64,000 nt of DNA from JBICHN01 sp043101845 (GTDB lineage Bacteria > Planctomycetota > Phycisphaerae > Phycisphaerales > UBA5793): positions 248,001 through 312,000 of the forward strand of contig JBICHN010000004.1 of the NCBI GenBank assembly GCA_043101845.1. Reading direction: 5' to 3'. Each line of letters starts with the position of its first letter. Position 1 is the stretch's first letter. The notes below the pieces were generated by a model. The model had not been told where the DNA came from and made no database searches. It saw nothing but the letters and a program-made list of their open reading frames with translations. Position numbers and translations under genes: made by a program. Of this stretch, positions 17,384-26,236 are shown one piece after another.

Positions 17384-18716
17384 GATACCCCGGGGGCTTC
17401 ATTCGGCGCCGGGCGATGACGCTTTCACGGCGGATTTCGCAGACGACTCGTCGCGGCGACGAAATGAATACGAAGTATCCTTCTAAATGATCAATGAATA
17501 TCCGCTCTGTCTATTTACCGATCATGTGCGGAGTCGTTGGCCCCCGTTATCAGGCCCGTGAGTGACGATTCGAGTTTGGCGCCGCGTTCGCTTCTCTCTT
17601 TGCGATCGCCGCGTCATGGCGATCATCGCAGGATCGTTTCGAAGCAGCAGCAGCATGAGAGATTCGCAAGCCCGGGATCGCGACGGCGGTCCCGCGACCA
17701 ACCGGTGAAAGGAGGCCGGAACAGCGCATCACCTGGATCGAGATGTGAACGAGGTCGCCGGACGGTCCGGCGCCTCGCCGAGGCGAAACCCGGGCGACGA
17801 GACGAACGGTCGCCCCATTCGACGAGTTGAGTGTCCACCCGACGGCTTCGATTCCCGACACACACCCACGAATCCCGCCGCCTCACTTCAGGCGACGGCC
17901 GATCAGCGGGAGATCGACGACTCGGGACCCACTCAAACCGGCCGACGAATGACTTCTCAATGAGATGAGAAGGCGCCCCGCATCGTGAGTCGCGGACACC
18001 CAGTGACCTTTCCGCGCCACCGGCCCACGATCGCGCGACGACCCGTATGTCTTCGAACGGCCCTCGACCGAATGCTGGAACACGGCTGACCGCAGCCACG
18101 CCTCACTCGTGTGATTGATCGAATAACCAGGCCGTCCAACTGCCCGCCCGGGCGAAACGAGCCCGCGCGAACCGGGGAACGAAAGGAGGCGTCGGGAGAG
18201 CAGGGGGACGAAACTGAACGGAGGCCGCGCGCCTCGGCGACTCAACCACCGGATGGCGACCCCATCCGGCGCCGGCTCCTGAATCGGCGATGCGCCGGCG
18301 CGCGGACCATGGAGCGGTCAGCGGCCTTGCTGACCAGAGCTTGAACACTTGAGATGTACGCAGGATCGCCCATCGGCGCCCGTCGGTGGGCGATCCTCGC
18401 ATACCGGGAACGCGGCGAATCGCGTCGCGGCCCGGCCTGAGGAGGAGATGAACCCGTGCGCTTTCGATGGCCCCTGGGCGCGCCGCGGCGCTCCCACCTT
18501 TCCGCTCGAACATCTCTCGACGCCGACGCCCCCGCGGTGACGGTTCGCCCGCCCGCGTCGACGCGGCGACCTGCCCGGCGCCGCTCGCCGCCACTCCTCT
18601 CCGTCGGCTGGCGACGATCCCGGATCGAGAATCCGGAATCACGCTGGCGCAGCGTCATCGCCCGCGCCTCGAGCGATGCGCTCTTCTGGCTGAGCTAGTA
18701 CGAACACACGATTGCG
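17384..18716. other. Gene-poor stretch of 1.3 kb
   Basis: Short frames exist on both strands but none has the strong GC3 bias, a ribosome binding site and a recognisable domain together. The part at 17465-17525 is AT-rich compared with the surroundings and could hold the promoter of the leftward DUF4230 gene. A strong hairpin sits at 18362-18397. I see no tRNA, RNase P or tmRNA pattern. Confidence 0.5.
18362..18397. repeat. 11-bp perfect inverted repeat
   Basis: AGGATCGCCCA (18362-18372) and TGGGCGATCCT (18387-18397) flank a 14-base centre. There is no T-run on either side, so it is not a standard terminator. It may be part of a structured RNA or a mobile-element remnant. Confidence 0.5.
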
Positions 18717-20276
18717 TCACTCGACCACGACGACCGTGCTCACCCCGCACCCGTCGGCGGTGAGGGCCTGAACCACGCCGCCGCAGAGTTCGAGGGGCAC
18801 ATCCGGCGCCATCAACGACGCGACGCCGTTCGCGTCAAAGCGGACGACCGGTCCAACTTGCCGGGCGGTCGCGTCGAGGTCGAGCGTCGTCCCTGCGCAG
18901 GCGAACCCGGGCGGAATCGTGAACGAGCCACGCGCGTCGGCGTACACGAGCGCGACCCGCGTCCCGGGCGTCCCGCCGCTGATCGTCGCGGTCATCGCGC
19001 CCGGACAGTCCCCTTCGAGCGTAAGCCCAAGCGCTCGCGTCCCCGGGCCCCAGGTTACGCCTTCGACCGCCGCCGGAGCGCCCGGCTCAAAGTGACCGAG
19101 CGTCGCGGTCGCGTCGTCCGGGCCGCGATCGCATTCGAATCGGAAGCTGTACACCGTTCCCCACCGCACCGGGTTGTCGACCGTCGACCAGGTGATCGAT
19201 TCGTTCGAGATCTCAACGGTCCACGGATCATTCGAATACGGCTCGTTCCGCGACTTCGGCGCGTGGAAACCAGCGTTTCGAACCGTCGTCCCGGGCGGCA
19301 GCGGAATCGAGAACGACCCCACCTTGCGATCCATGTCGATGTTGAGCAGGGCGTATTCATACCGCCAGAACCCGTCGGCGCCGCGAATCGCCTTCGCCCC
19401 GAGCACGCAGCGGCCGTCGGGCGAGACGAACTCGACGACGGGTAGTTCCTGGGCGATCGTCGTAAAGCGCGCATCGGGCCACGCGTAGAGCGCGAAACCG
19501 TCGACCGGACGCTCCCAGGACGGCGTCATCTGGAACGCCCAGTTATTGTTCGGATGCTCCTGCGGCGTGACGGGCTTCCACGCGGCGCTGTTCATGACAT
19601 TGATGTCGTCGAGCACGACATAGTACCCCTCGCTGAACCATTCCGCGGTGGGGTGAAGGTCGGGGTTGATGTCATCGATCTCGACCTGAAGCAGTCGATC
19701 GACCGCGTCCTCGGCGCGCCGGCCCTGCTGAAAGTACGAGCCCTGGTAACTCCACGCGCCGGTCCACGGATTGATCTCGAAGCGCGGCCCGAGTCCGGAC
19801 TGCGACGCGTTGAGCGACGCCGTGTAGGTGTCCGTGCACCCCTGGCCGAGCCAGTTCCCCTCGCGATGTCCCGGCTCGTATCGACACTGGCCGCCGCACT
19901 GCGTGTTGCCGAGCGCGTAGAAGCCGTGCTTCACCCACGACTGCCCGACCTGTTCGAATCGGTCGTTCTCGAGGCGGTAGAGATTCGACACGATGAACGG
20001 GTGTCGATTGTCCGGGCTCGCGAACCACATGAGGTCGGCGTCGCCGATGTTCCACGAGGTCGTGCCCTGCGCGAGACCGAGCGTCGTGTCGATCTTCGCG
20101 AACTGGCGGAGCCCGAAGAGCTGGCAGAAGGTCATGTCCGGACCGGACTGGTCGCCGCCGGGATTCGGCGCCGGGTCATGCTGGGGGTCGAGCGGCGGCG
20201 CGGTCAGGCCGATCGCCACGAGGGCAGCCACGCCGACTCCAGTCGAAACCACTCCCGCGCGCATCGCGTGGCGCAT
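18717..20276 (-). CDS. Large secreted protein with recurrent C-terminal domain
   Basis: Encodes 519 residues. GGAGG precedes the ATG and the first ~27 residues (MRHAMRAGVVSTGVGVAALV, then AIGLTAPP) are a signal peptide. The mature protein begins with a Pro/Asp-rich linker, then a long beta-rich region with many Trp and paired Cys (NTQCGGQCRYEPGHREGNWL, then GQGCTDTYTASLNASQSGLG). A segment such as WRYEYALLNIDMDRKVGSFS and RNAGFHAPKSRNEPYSNDPW followed by VRWGTVYSFRFECD looks like an immunoglobulin-like beta sandwich. The last ~98 residues (GDCPGAMTATISGGTPGTRV onward) are the module shared with five other secreted proteins here. No catalytic motif is recognised. Exported to the envelope or the outside; function unknown. 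Confidence 0.85.
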   Translation of the reverse strand: MRHAMRAGVVSTGVGVAALVAIGLTAPPLDPQHDPAPNPGGDQSGPDMTFCQLFGLRQFAKIDTTLGLAQGTTSWNIGDADLMWFASPDNRHPFIVSNLYRLENDRFEQVGQSWVKHGFYALGNTQCGGQCRYEPGHREGNWLGQGCTDTYTASLNASQSGLGPRFEINPWTGAWSYQGSYFQQGRRAEDAVDRLLQVEIDDINPDLHPTAEWFSEGYYVVLDDINVMNSAAWKPVTPQEHPNNNWAFQMTPSWERPVDGFALYAWPDARFTTIAQELPVVEFVSPDGRCVLGAKAIRGADGFWRYEYALLNIDMDRKVGSFSIPLPPGTTVRNAGFHAPKSRNEPYSNDPWTVEISNESITWSTVDNPVRWGTVYSFRFECDRGPDDATATLGHFEPGAPAAVEGVTWGPGTRALGLTLEGDCPGAMTATISGGTPGTRVALVYADARGSFTIPPGFACAGTTLDLDATARQVGPVVRFDANGVASLMAPDVPLELCGGVVQALTADGCGVSTVVVVE

Positions 20277-20476
20277 GAACCCGTTCCTCCGCTCGATTCT
20301 TCATGATGGACGAATGACCGCGAGACGCCGCGCCGGGCGTGTCCGCAGTATGAAGCGTCGAGCGCCGAAGGTCAACGACGAACTGCGCGTGTGGCCCGTC
20401 GGGGTCCCTGCCGTGAAAGTCAGCGCTGTGGAAAAAGAACCCCCGGCGCCTGCGAACAGCGCCGGGGGGTTGATGA

Positions 20477-20872
20477 TCAGGCCACCGACGCAGCGAACGG
20501 CGACTCGCCGGTCGCCCTCGTGTCGGCGCGGAGTTTTGATTCGAGCGACGCGACGGGCGCGTCGGTCGAGCAGAACTCGAGGTCGTAGAGCGGGCTCTCG
20601 AGCCAGCCGCTCTCACCGCCGTTCGCCCGGCGGAGCCGGATGTCGTATCCGGGCACGGCGTCGTAGAGGTGGTCGCAGTCTTCGCGGAACATCGCATGGA
20701 AGAGCAGGTAGCGATCCTTCACGATCTCGCCGAGGTATCGGCTGTCACGGATGACGAGGCCGGAATCTTTTTCCCGGTCGCCGTAGTACTCGCCGCTGAG
20801 CGTCAGGACGCGGTCACCGTCGAGGACGGCGATCGGTTCTCCGTCCGAGTTATAAAGATGGCGGGAAGCCAT
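20477..20872 (-). CDS. Small hypothetical protein
   Basis: Encodes 131 residues (MASRHLYNSDGEPIAVLDGD ...). GGAGG lies 10 bases before the ATG at 20872, which selects this start over the longer frame from 20905. The N-terminal half repeats a 'L.ny.G.PIA.L.GD.V..L.G...G.....G.V.D..G...G.V' pattern, seen from memory in proteins carrying a 4-fold glycine-rich beta motif, and is followed by VKDRYLLFHAMFREDC. There is no signal peptide or membrane helix. It is probably cytoplasmic and of unknown role. Transcribed leftwards, ahead of the large secreted protein. Confidence 0.65.
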   Translation of the reverse strand: MASRHLYNSDGEPIAVLDGDRVLTLSGEYYGDREKDSGLVIRDSRYLGEIVKDRYLLFHAMFREDCDHLYDAVPGYDIRLRRANGGESGWLESPLYDLEFCSTDAPVASLESKLRADTRATGESPFAASVA

Positions 20873-21289
20873 GATGTTCGTTCCTCCAGGTATTCCGTGA
20901 GCCATCGGCGGCCGGCGTCCGTGGCCTCCTGCGCGTGGCTCCGCTGCAGACTATGACCGCTTCCGAATCAAACGCCCACTCTTTTTCGGACCTTCGCGTC
21001 ACTATGACGGCCTCTTCATTTCGGTTTCCTAAGAACGGGACATGGCGTCCGCCGCGCATCTTCTTCATGAAGAGCCGGTCCATTCCGCGTTCTTTCACAT
21101 TCGCGGGTCCAGAGCGATGTTCTGCAACATGGCGAGTCAGATTAATCGCCGTTGAACGCGCGGGACGCCGCATGAAGGACTCGGCGCTGAAGGCGGCGCG
21201 GCGCCTGGCCAATAATCGAGCGGGGAACTGCGTTCGGCCCGCGTGAAACTTGTCGCAGCGCGGGGTCGGCGGCCGATAGTGGTGGGACT
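20873..21289. other. Intergenic stretch before ftsK
   Basis: Divergent gap. A leftward frame through it (to 21212) lacks a ribosome binding site and bias. The patch at 20950-21060 is less GC-rich than average and may contain promoters for both sides. Nothing else recognised. Confidence 0.35.
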
Positions 21290-24214
21290 ATGGCTCGAAA
21301 AAGCAAGGGGAGTTCGTCTGCGCGCGCTTCATCCTCAGGGAAGAAGTCCGCGTCCGGCGCCGACTCCGGCTCCACGCCGTCGATCGCCATGCGCATCGGC
21401 TGGCTCGCGCTCGCCGGCGTCGTCGTCTTCCTGCTCGCGTCCCTCGTGAGCTTCGACGCCGCCGATCCGCCGAGCCATGCGGCGCATCCGGTGAACGACC
21501 CGCCCGCGAACTGGTGCGGCCGGGTCGGCGCGTTCCTCGCGTTCCATACCTATTACACCTTCGGGCACGGCGTGTGGGTCGCGATCGTCCTCGCGCTCGC
21601 GTACCTCGTCGCGACGATCCGCGGCCGGCGCGTGGGGCACCCGGTCATCCGCGCTTGCGGCGCCGCGCTCATGGCGCTTGCGATCAGCGGATTCCAGCAC
21701 CTCTGGTTCCCGACCTCGGGCCCGTTCCCGGAAGGGGGCGGCGGCCTCGTCGCGATCGCCGGCGTCGATGTCCTCGTCACGCGCTTCAACCCCTTCGGCA
21801 CGGCGCTCATTCTGCTCCTCATGTTCGGCGTCGGCGCCGTGGTCGCCCTCGATGAGCTCGTGATCGGCCTGCCGCTCGCGGTCCTGCGCGGCCTCGGGGT
21901 CGTGCGGAAGGTCCCGGTCGGTCGCGCCCTCGCGTTCGCGTCGAGGTTGGCGCCCGGCCGTCGCGCGGATGAGGAGTACGACGAACTCGCCGACGAATCC
22001 GCCGCGACCTCGCGTCGCGGCCGGCGTTCGAAGAAGAAATCCGGCGCCACGACGCACATCGACCCGGACGCGGGCGGCATCGGCGGCGTCGAGGCCTTCG
22101 ACCCCGACGAAGAGGAGTACGACGAGGACGAAGAAGACGAGTACGAGTACGAAGACGAATACGACGAGGACTACGACGACGACGAGGAAGAGTACGAGGA
22201 CGAAGAGGAGCTCGAGCCCGCCGTCGCCGAGTCGGGCGAAGTCGACATGGAGGCGCTCCGCGAGAAGATCCGCCGCCTCCCGGTGAACTTCGCGTCGCGG
22301 AACCGCGCGGCGCCCGACGCCGAGCCCGACCTGCCGCGCACCGAGGACTACTCGGGCTACGAGTTCCCGCCGATCGATCTCCTCGAAGATCCGGAAGAGT
22401 CGTACTCCGAACAGATGGAGGAGTATGTCCGCGAGCAGGCCGAGGCGCTCGAGACGGCGATGCGCACCTACCGCATCGACGGCGAAGTCGTCGGCATCGA
22501 CTCGGGCCCGGTCATCACGCTCTACGAAGTGCAACTCGCGCCCGGGACGAAGGTCGCGGCGCTCAATTCGATCTCGTCCGACCTCGCGCGGGCGCTGCGG
22601 GCGCCGAACATCCGCATCGTGCCGAACATGGCGGGGAAGACGACGGTCGGCGTCGAGGTTCCGAACCAGCACAAGGAAAAGGTGCGGGTGAAGGAACTCA
22701 TGTCGATCTCGTCGAAGGCGGGCAAGATGCTCCTGCCCATGTTCCTCGGCAAGGACGCGTCAGGTACGCCGCTCGTCGCCGACCTCACCTCGATGCCGCA
22801 CATGCTCATCGCGGGCACGACCGGCTCGGGCAAGTCGGTGTGCATGAACACGATCATCATGAGCTTCCTCTACACGAAGCGCCCCGACGAACTCAAGCTC
22901 ATTCTCGTCGACCCGAAGATGGTCGAGATGAGCCAGTTCAAAGAGATCCCGCATCTCATGTGCCCGGTCGTCACGGAGATGGACAAGGCGTCGGCGATTC
23001 TCGAATGGGCCGTGACGAAGATGGAGGAGCGCTACGAGCTCCTCGCCGAGGCGGGCGTGCGCGACATCGCCGGCTACAACGCGCTCGAGTGGGACGAGAT
23101 CAAGGAGCGCATGGGGCCGATGTCGGAAGCCGAAGAGGCGAAGATTCCGAAGAAGCTCCCGTTCATCGTCTTCATCATCGACGAACTCGCCGACCTCATC
23201 ATGACGAACAAGGAGGTCGAGAGCTTCATCGTCCGCATCGCGCAGAAGGCGCGGGCCGTCGGCATTCACCTCATCCTCGCGACGCAGCGGCCGCAGGCGA
23301 ATGTCGTCACGGGCCTCATCAAGTCGAACATGCCCTGCCGCATCTCGTTCAAGGTCGCGTCGGGCATGGACTCGCGCATCGTGCTCGACCAGAAGGGCGC
23401 CGAACTCCTGCTCGGCCAGGGCGACATGCTCTTCCTCAGCCCGCGCACGAGCACACTCCTCCGCGCGCAGGGCACGCTCGTCGAAGACCTCGAGATCCGC
23501 AAGGTCACGAAGTTCCTCAAGACCGTCGCGGCGCCGAGCTTCGAGCGCCAGCTCATGACAATCCGCAGCTCGTCCGCGAACGAGGGCGGCGGCGACGACG
23601 CCGACTTCCTCTCCGCCGACAAGCGCGACCCGCTCTTCTTCAAGGCGGTCGACATCATCGTCGAGTCCGGCCGCGGCTCGGTGTCGCTCCTGCAGCGGCG
23701 CCTCGCGATCGGCTACACCCGCGCGTCGCGCCTCATCGACCAGATGGGCCTCGCCGGCATCATCGGTGAGCACAAGGGGTCCGTCGCCCGCGAGGTGCTC
23801 GTCGCGCCCGAAGAGTGGATCGAGATGCGCAAGGTCATCGAGAACGAAGAGGCGGCCGAGACGCTCTTCGCGCGGAACGACGCCGCGAACGCGTCACTCG
23901 CCGCGGGCGTGAGCGACGACTCACCAGCGACCGCCGAGCCGCGGGCCGACGCGTTCGACGATGACGAAGTCGAGGATGACGAAACCGACGACGACTACGA
24001 AGAGGGCGGCGAAGACGACGACTCCGACGACGAGGTCGACGACGAGTACGAATACGACGAGTATGAGTACGACGAAGAAGACGGCGACGATGACGACGAA
24101 GTCGACGAGGATGAAGAGGAATACGAAGCGGTCGTCGCCGAAGACGAGGAAGACGCCTTCGAAGACGATGAGGACGAGACTGAAGAAGCGCCCTTCGAGC
24201 CGCGCATCGTCTGA
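21290..24214 (+). CDS. ftsK: DNA translocase FtsK/SpoIIIE with acidic linker and acidic tail
   Basis: A 974-residue septal DNA translocase. Residues 1-210 hold a basic head and about four membrane helices (for example LALAGVVVFLLASLVSF and FGTALILLLMFGVGAVVALD). Residues ~226-310 are a highly acidic linker of Asp, Glu and Tyr. The motor has Walker A (LIAGTTGSGKSVCMN, near residue 510) and Walker B (FIVFIIDELADLIM, near 628). The gamma winged helix, which reads KOPS-like signals, is GSVSLLQRRLAIGYTRASRL followed by IDQMGLAGIIGEHKGS. After gamma, where FtsK usually ends, ~95 more residues follow, almost wholly Asp/Glu/Tyr. It acts at the division site in chromosome segregation. Start at the ATG is well supported by the basic MARKSKGSSS head. 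Confidence 0.95.
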   Translation: MARKSKGSSSARASSSGKKSASGADSGSTPSIAMRIGWLALAGVVVFLLASLVSFDAADPPSHAAHPVNDPPANWCGRVGAFLAFHTYYTFGHGVWVAIVLALAYLVATIRGRRVGHPVIRACGAALMALAISGFQHLWFPTSGPFPEGGGGLVAIAGVDVLVTRFNPFGTALILLLMFGVGAVVALDELVIGLPLAVLRGLGVVRKVPVGRALAFASRLAPGRRADEEYDELADESAATSRRGRRSKKKSGATTHIDPDAGGIGGVEAFDPDEEEYDEDEEDEYEYEDEYDEDYDDDEEEYEDEEELEPAVAESGEVDMEALREKIRRLPVNFASRNRAAPDAEPDLPRTEDYSGYEFPPIDLLEDPEESYSEQMEEYVREQAEALETAMRTYRIDGEVVGIDSGPVITLYEVQLAPGTKVAALNSISSDLARALRAPNIRIVPNMAGKTTVGVEVPNQHKEKVRVKELMSISSKAGKMLLPMFLGKDASGTPLVADLTSMPHMLIAGTTGSGKSVCMNTIIMSFLYTKRPDELKLILVDPKMVEMSQFKEIPHLMCPVVTEMDKASAILEWAVTKMEERYELLAEAGVRDIAGYNALEWDEIKERMGPMSEAEEAKIPKKLPFIVFIIDELADLIMTNKEVESFIVRIAQKARAVGIHLILATQRPQANVVTGLIKSNMPCRISFKVASGMDSRIVLDQKGAELLLGQGDMLFLSPRTSTLLRAQGTLVEDLEIRKVTKFLKTVAAPSFERQLMTIRSSSANEGGGDDADFLSADKRDPLFFKAVDIIVESGRGSVSLLQRRLAIGYTRASRLIDQMGLAGIIGEHKGSVAREVLVAPEEWIEMRKVIENEEAAETLFARNDAANASLAAGVSDDSPATAEPRADAFDDDEVEDDETDDDYEEGGEDDDSDDEVDDEYEYDEYEYDEEDGDDDDEVDEDEEEYEAVVAEDEEDAFEDDEDETEEAPFEPRIV

Positions 24215-24234
24215 TTGAGATTCGTCGTTCGACC

Positions 24235-24678
24235 TCAGCGTCCGGTGGAGCCGAAGCCGCCGGCGCCGCGCTCGCTCTCCGGCAGCGATTCGACTTCTTC
24301 GATCTCGGCCCGCGCGATCGGCGCGAGGATCATCTGCGCGATCCGCATGTGGCGCTCGACGGTGAATGGTTCACGCCCGAGGTTGATGAGCGGCACCTTG
24401 ACCTCGCCGCGGTAATCGGCGTCGATCGTGCCGGGCGCGTTCGGCATCGAGACGCCGTGCTTCACTGCGAGGCCGGAGCGCGGCCGGACCTGCGCTTCGA
24501 ATCCATCCGGAAACGCCATGCGGAAGCCGCAGGGGATGAGGCGGATCTCGCCCGGCGCGAGCTCGACCGGGTCGTGGATCGCCGCATGGAGGTCGAGCCC
24601 GGCCGCGTGCTCGGAGTGGTAGCGGGGGAGCGGAACCTCGGGGTCGAGACGCTGAATCTGCAGGGGAAGGCGGGTCAT
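24235..24678 (-). CDS. dut: dUTP diphosphatase
   Basis: A 147-residue trimeric dUTPase, hydrolysing dUTP to dUMP and diphosphate to keep uracil out of DNA and feed dTMP synthesis. All five motifs are visible: AGLDLHAA (1), RPRSGLAVKHGV (2), GTIDADYRGEVKVPLINLG (3, with the catalytic Asp and the Tyr), RIAQMILAPI (4) and the C-terminal GAGGFGSTGR (5). Length is normal. The gene is convergent with ftsK, with a gap of 20 bases. Its ATG overlaps the stop (ATGA) of a small upstream frame. Confidence 0.96.
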   Translation of the reverse strand: MTRLPLQIQRLDPEVPLPRYHSEHAAGLDLHAAIHDPVELAPGEIRLIPCGFRMAFPDGFEAQVRPRSGLAVKHGVSMPNAPGTIDADYRGEVKVPLINLGREPFTVERHMRIAQMILAPIARAEIEEVESLPESERGAGGFGSTGR

Positions 24679-24965
24679 GGCGGAGTGTAGCCGGACGCGC
24701 CTGCGAAGCGCGCCGGCGCGACACGACGCGACAACTCCGCGCGCACGGCATTCTCGAAAAGCGCCTCTTGGCGCGAGGTGTTCGAAGGGTCGATCGTCGA
24801 TTCGGCGTCGTAAACGAGGTCGCGTCGCGCGAGCGTGCGCACGAACCCGTGGAAAAACGCGCCGGCGCGACAGAATGCGCGCCCGAAAGTGCTCGTTTGG
24901 CGCCGTTTGGTCAAGAATGGCGCCGAATGGTCAATTTTGTCCCATTTCGGCGCAATTTGGCCCAA
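24675..24965 (-). CDS. Possible small coding frame coupled to dut
   Basis: A 96-codon frame whose stop TGA overlaps the dut ATG. The second half (FVRTLARRDLVYDAESTIDP, then SRQEALFENAVRAELSRR) shows the GC3 bias of real genes; the first half runs through the low-GC repeat at 24898-24934 and does not. There is no convincing ribosome binding site. It could be a genuine short coupled peptide, a longer gene that decayed at its 5' end, or chance. No family is recognised. Confidence 0.3.
   Translation of the reverse strand: MGQIAPKWDKIDHSAPFLTKRRQTSTFGRAFCRAGAFFHGFVRTLARRDLVYDAESTIDPSNTSRQEALFENAVRAELSRRVAPARFAGASGYTPP
24898..24934. repeat. 17-bp tandem direct repeat in an AT-richer island
   Basis: TGGCGCCGTTTGGTCAA (24898-24914) and TGGCGCCGAATGGTCAA (24918-24934) differ by two bases and are 20 bases apart. 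Related pieces (TTTCGGCGC, TTTTGGCGC) continue to about 24973. The island is clearly less GC-rich than its surroundings and lies upstream of dut, so it may be an operator. Confidence 0.5.
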
Positions 24966-25171
24966 TTTTGGCGCGCCCGTCTCGCGCGGATGCGCGCACG
25001 CCGGCGCAACGCAGAAAAGAGAACGCCGGGCGGCGCGACCCCCTCCCGGTCGCGCGCAGCCCGGCGGCTTCGCCTCCCGTCCCCCTCACTCCTTCGGCTG
25101 TGGACGGGACCCGCCGACTTCACGGTCAATGACGGATCACGAGGCTCCTCGGTCGCATGTCAGTCTGAGCG

Positions 25172-25873
25172 TCAGCGCTCCTCGCTCCACGACGCGACGA
25201 CGATCCGCTCGTCCCCCGTGTCGATGACGCCGTCGTCGGTCAGCAGATTCGCGGAGACGATCTCGACGCGATTCGGGCCGATGACGCGCGCCTGCATCGG
25301 CAGGTCGTCGGTCGTCTTCGGCGCGGGAACCTTCTCGATCCGGAGAATCGCGCGCGGCTTCGGCAACCCGTCGGCGCCGCGGGCGAGGTCGTCATCATCG
25401 TCATCGGTGTCGTACGCGTCGCCGTAGAAGTCTTCGGGCGTCCACTTGCGGACGAGCCGCGCCGAACCGACATACTGATGCTCAAGGAGCCAGTAGCGCC
25501 GCGCCTTCTCGAACTCGGCGGGCACATTCCCCTCGTCGAAGCGATCGAACGGATCGATGAGCACCGGCCGCTCGCCGTGCCGCGCCCAGGTGTACGCGAT
25601 CGTGCCGGGGAAGGCGCCGTAGTACGCGGGGCCGGGGTTGCGTCCCCAGTCGCGGTAGAGCGGCGTGCGGGTGTAGATCGGGCCGACGACTTCGAAGAAC
25701 GGGCTCGCCGGCGCCGCCTTCGTGACGATGCGCGGGCGGGCGTACGGATACGGGATGGGCTCGACGATCACGCCGTCCCGTGTGTTTCGGTAGTCGGCGG
25801 AGTTCGTAAGCGGGAACGCGACGGCCGACGACGACAGCGCAACGCTGGCGCCCAACGCGGCAAGAACGCTCAT
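25172..25873 (-). CDS. Secreted protein of unknown function
   Basis: Encodes 233 residues from the ATG at 25873, preceded by AAAGG. The first residues MSVLAALGASVALSSSAVAF are a signal peptide. The mature part begins PLTNSADYRNTRDGVIVEPI and is rich in Tyr and Pro (YPYARPRIVTK, YYGAFPGTIAYTWARHGERP). It includes an acidic run (DTDDDDDDLARGADG) and ends with a beta-rich stretch, MQARVIGPNRVEIVSANLL, then DERIVVASWSEER. The longer in-frame reading upstream is rejected for lack of a signal at its start. No known domain recognised. Between it and dut lie about 490 bases without a supported gene, except for the weak small frame and repeat listed separately. Confidence 0.75.
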   Translation of the reverse strand: MSVLAALGASVALSSSAVAFPLTNSADYRNTRDGVIVEPIPYPYARPRIVTKAAPASPFFEVVGPIYTRTPLYRDWGRNPGPAYYGAFPGTIAYTWARHGERPVLIDPFDRFDEGNVPAEFEKARRYWLLEHQYVGSARLVRKWTPEDFYGDAYDTDDDDDDLARGADGLPKPRAILRIEKVPAPKTTDDLPMQARVIGPNRVEIVSANLLTDDGVIDTGDERIVVASWSEER

Positions 25874-26236
25874 GGGATGAACCTTTCGCAGGGGACAGAT
25901 CTTCAGTTGTCGAACACGGTGCACGCCGGGCGGAAACCCGGCGGTCCGCTGGAAGTGTCGCAATCGTGGCGCCGGACCGGGAAAACCGGGCCGGACGCGT
26001 CATGATCGCGGGCGGGCTGGGCGGAAATGTCGCGAATCCGCCACGCGAGGCGTTGGCCTAACTCATCATAACACATGAAGTTACGGATGCGAGGCGATTT
26101 TCGGCGACTCGCCCGCCCCGCCCCGCCCGGGTATATTGCGTCCACCCGTCGCGGCCGGAGGCGTGTCCAGCCTGCGAAACGACGATCCCGACCCTCGACC
26201 CACGCGACCGACACCGCCGACGGCGAACGAACGAAT

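Noticed and set aside
17623..18099. 158-codon leftward open frame in the gene-poor stretch
   Set aside because: Third-position GC is not raised, no signal or domain is seen, and a run of Cys codons comes from low-complexity DNA.
20850..21212. 120-codon leftward frame before ftsK
   Set aside because: It overlaps the start of the small gene at 20872, has no ribosome binding site and no recognisable domain.
24890..24975. Possible replication origin at the AT-richer island
   Set aside because: No DnaA-box-like TTATCCACA copies and no dnaA nearby; dnaN is 17 kb away with no origin signals around it.
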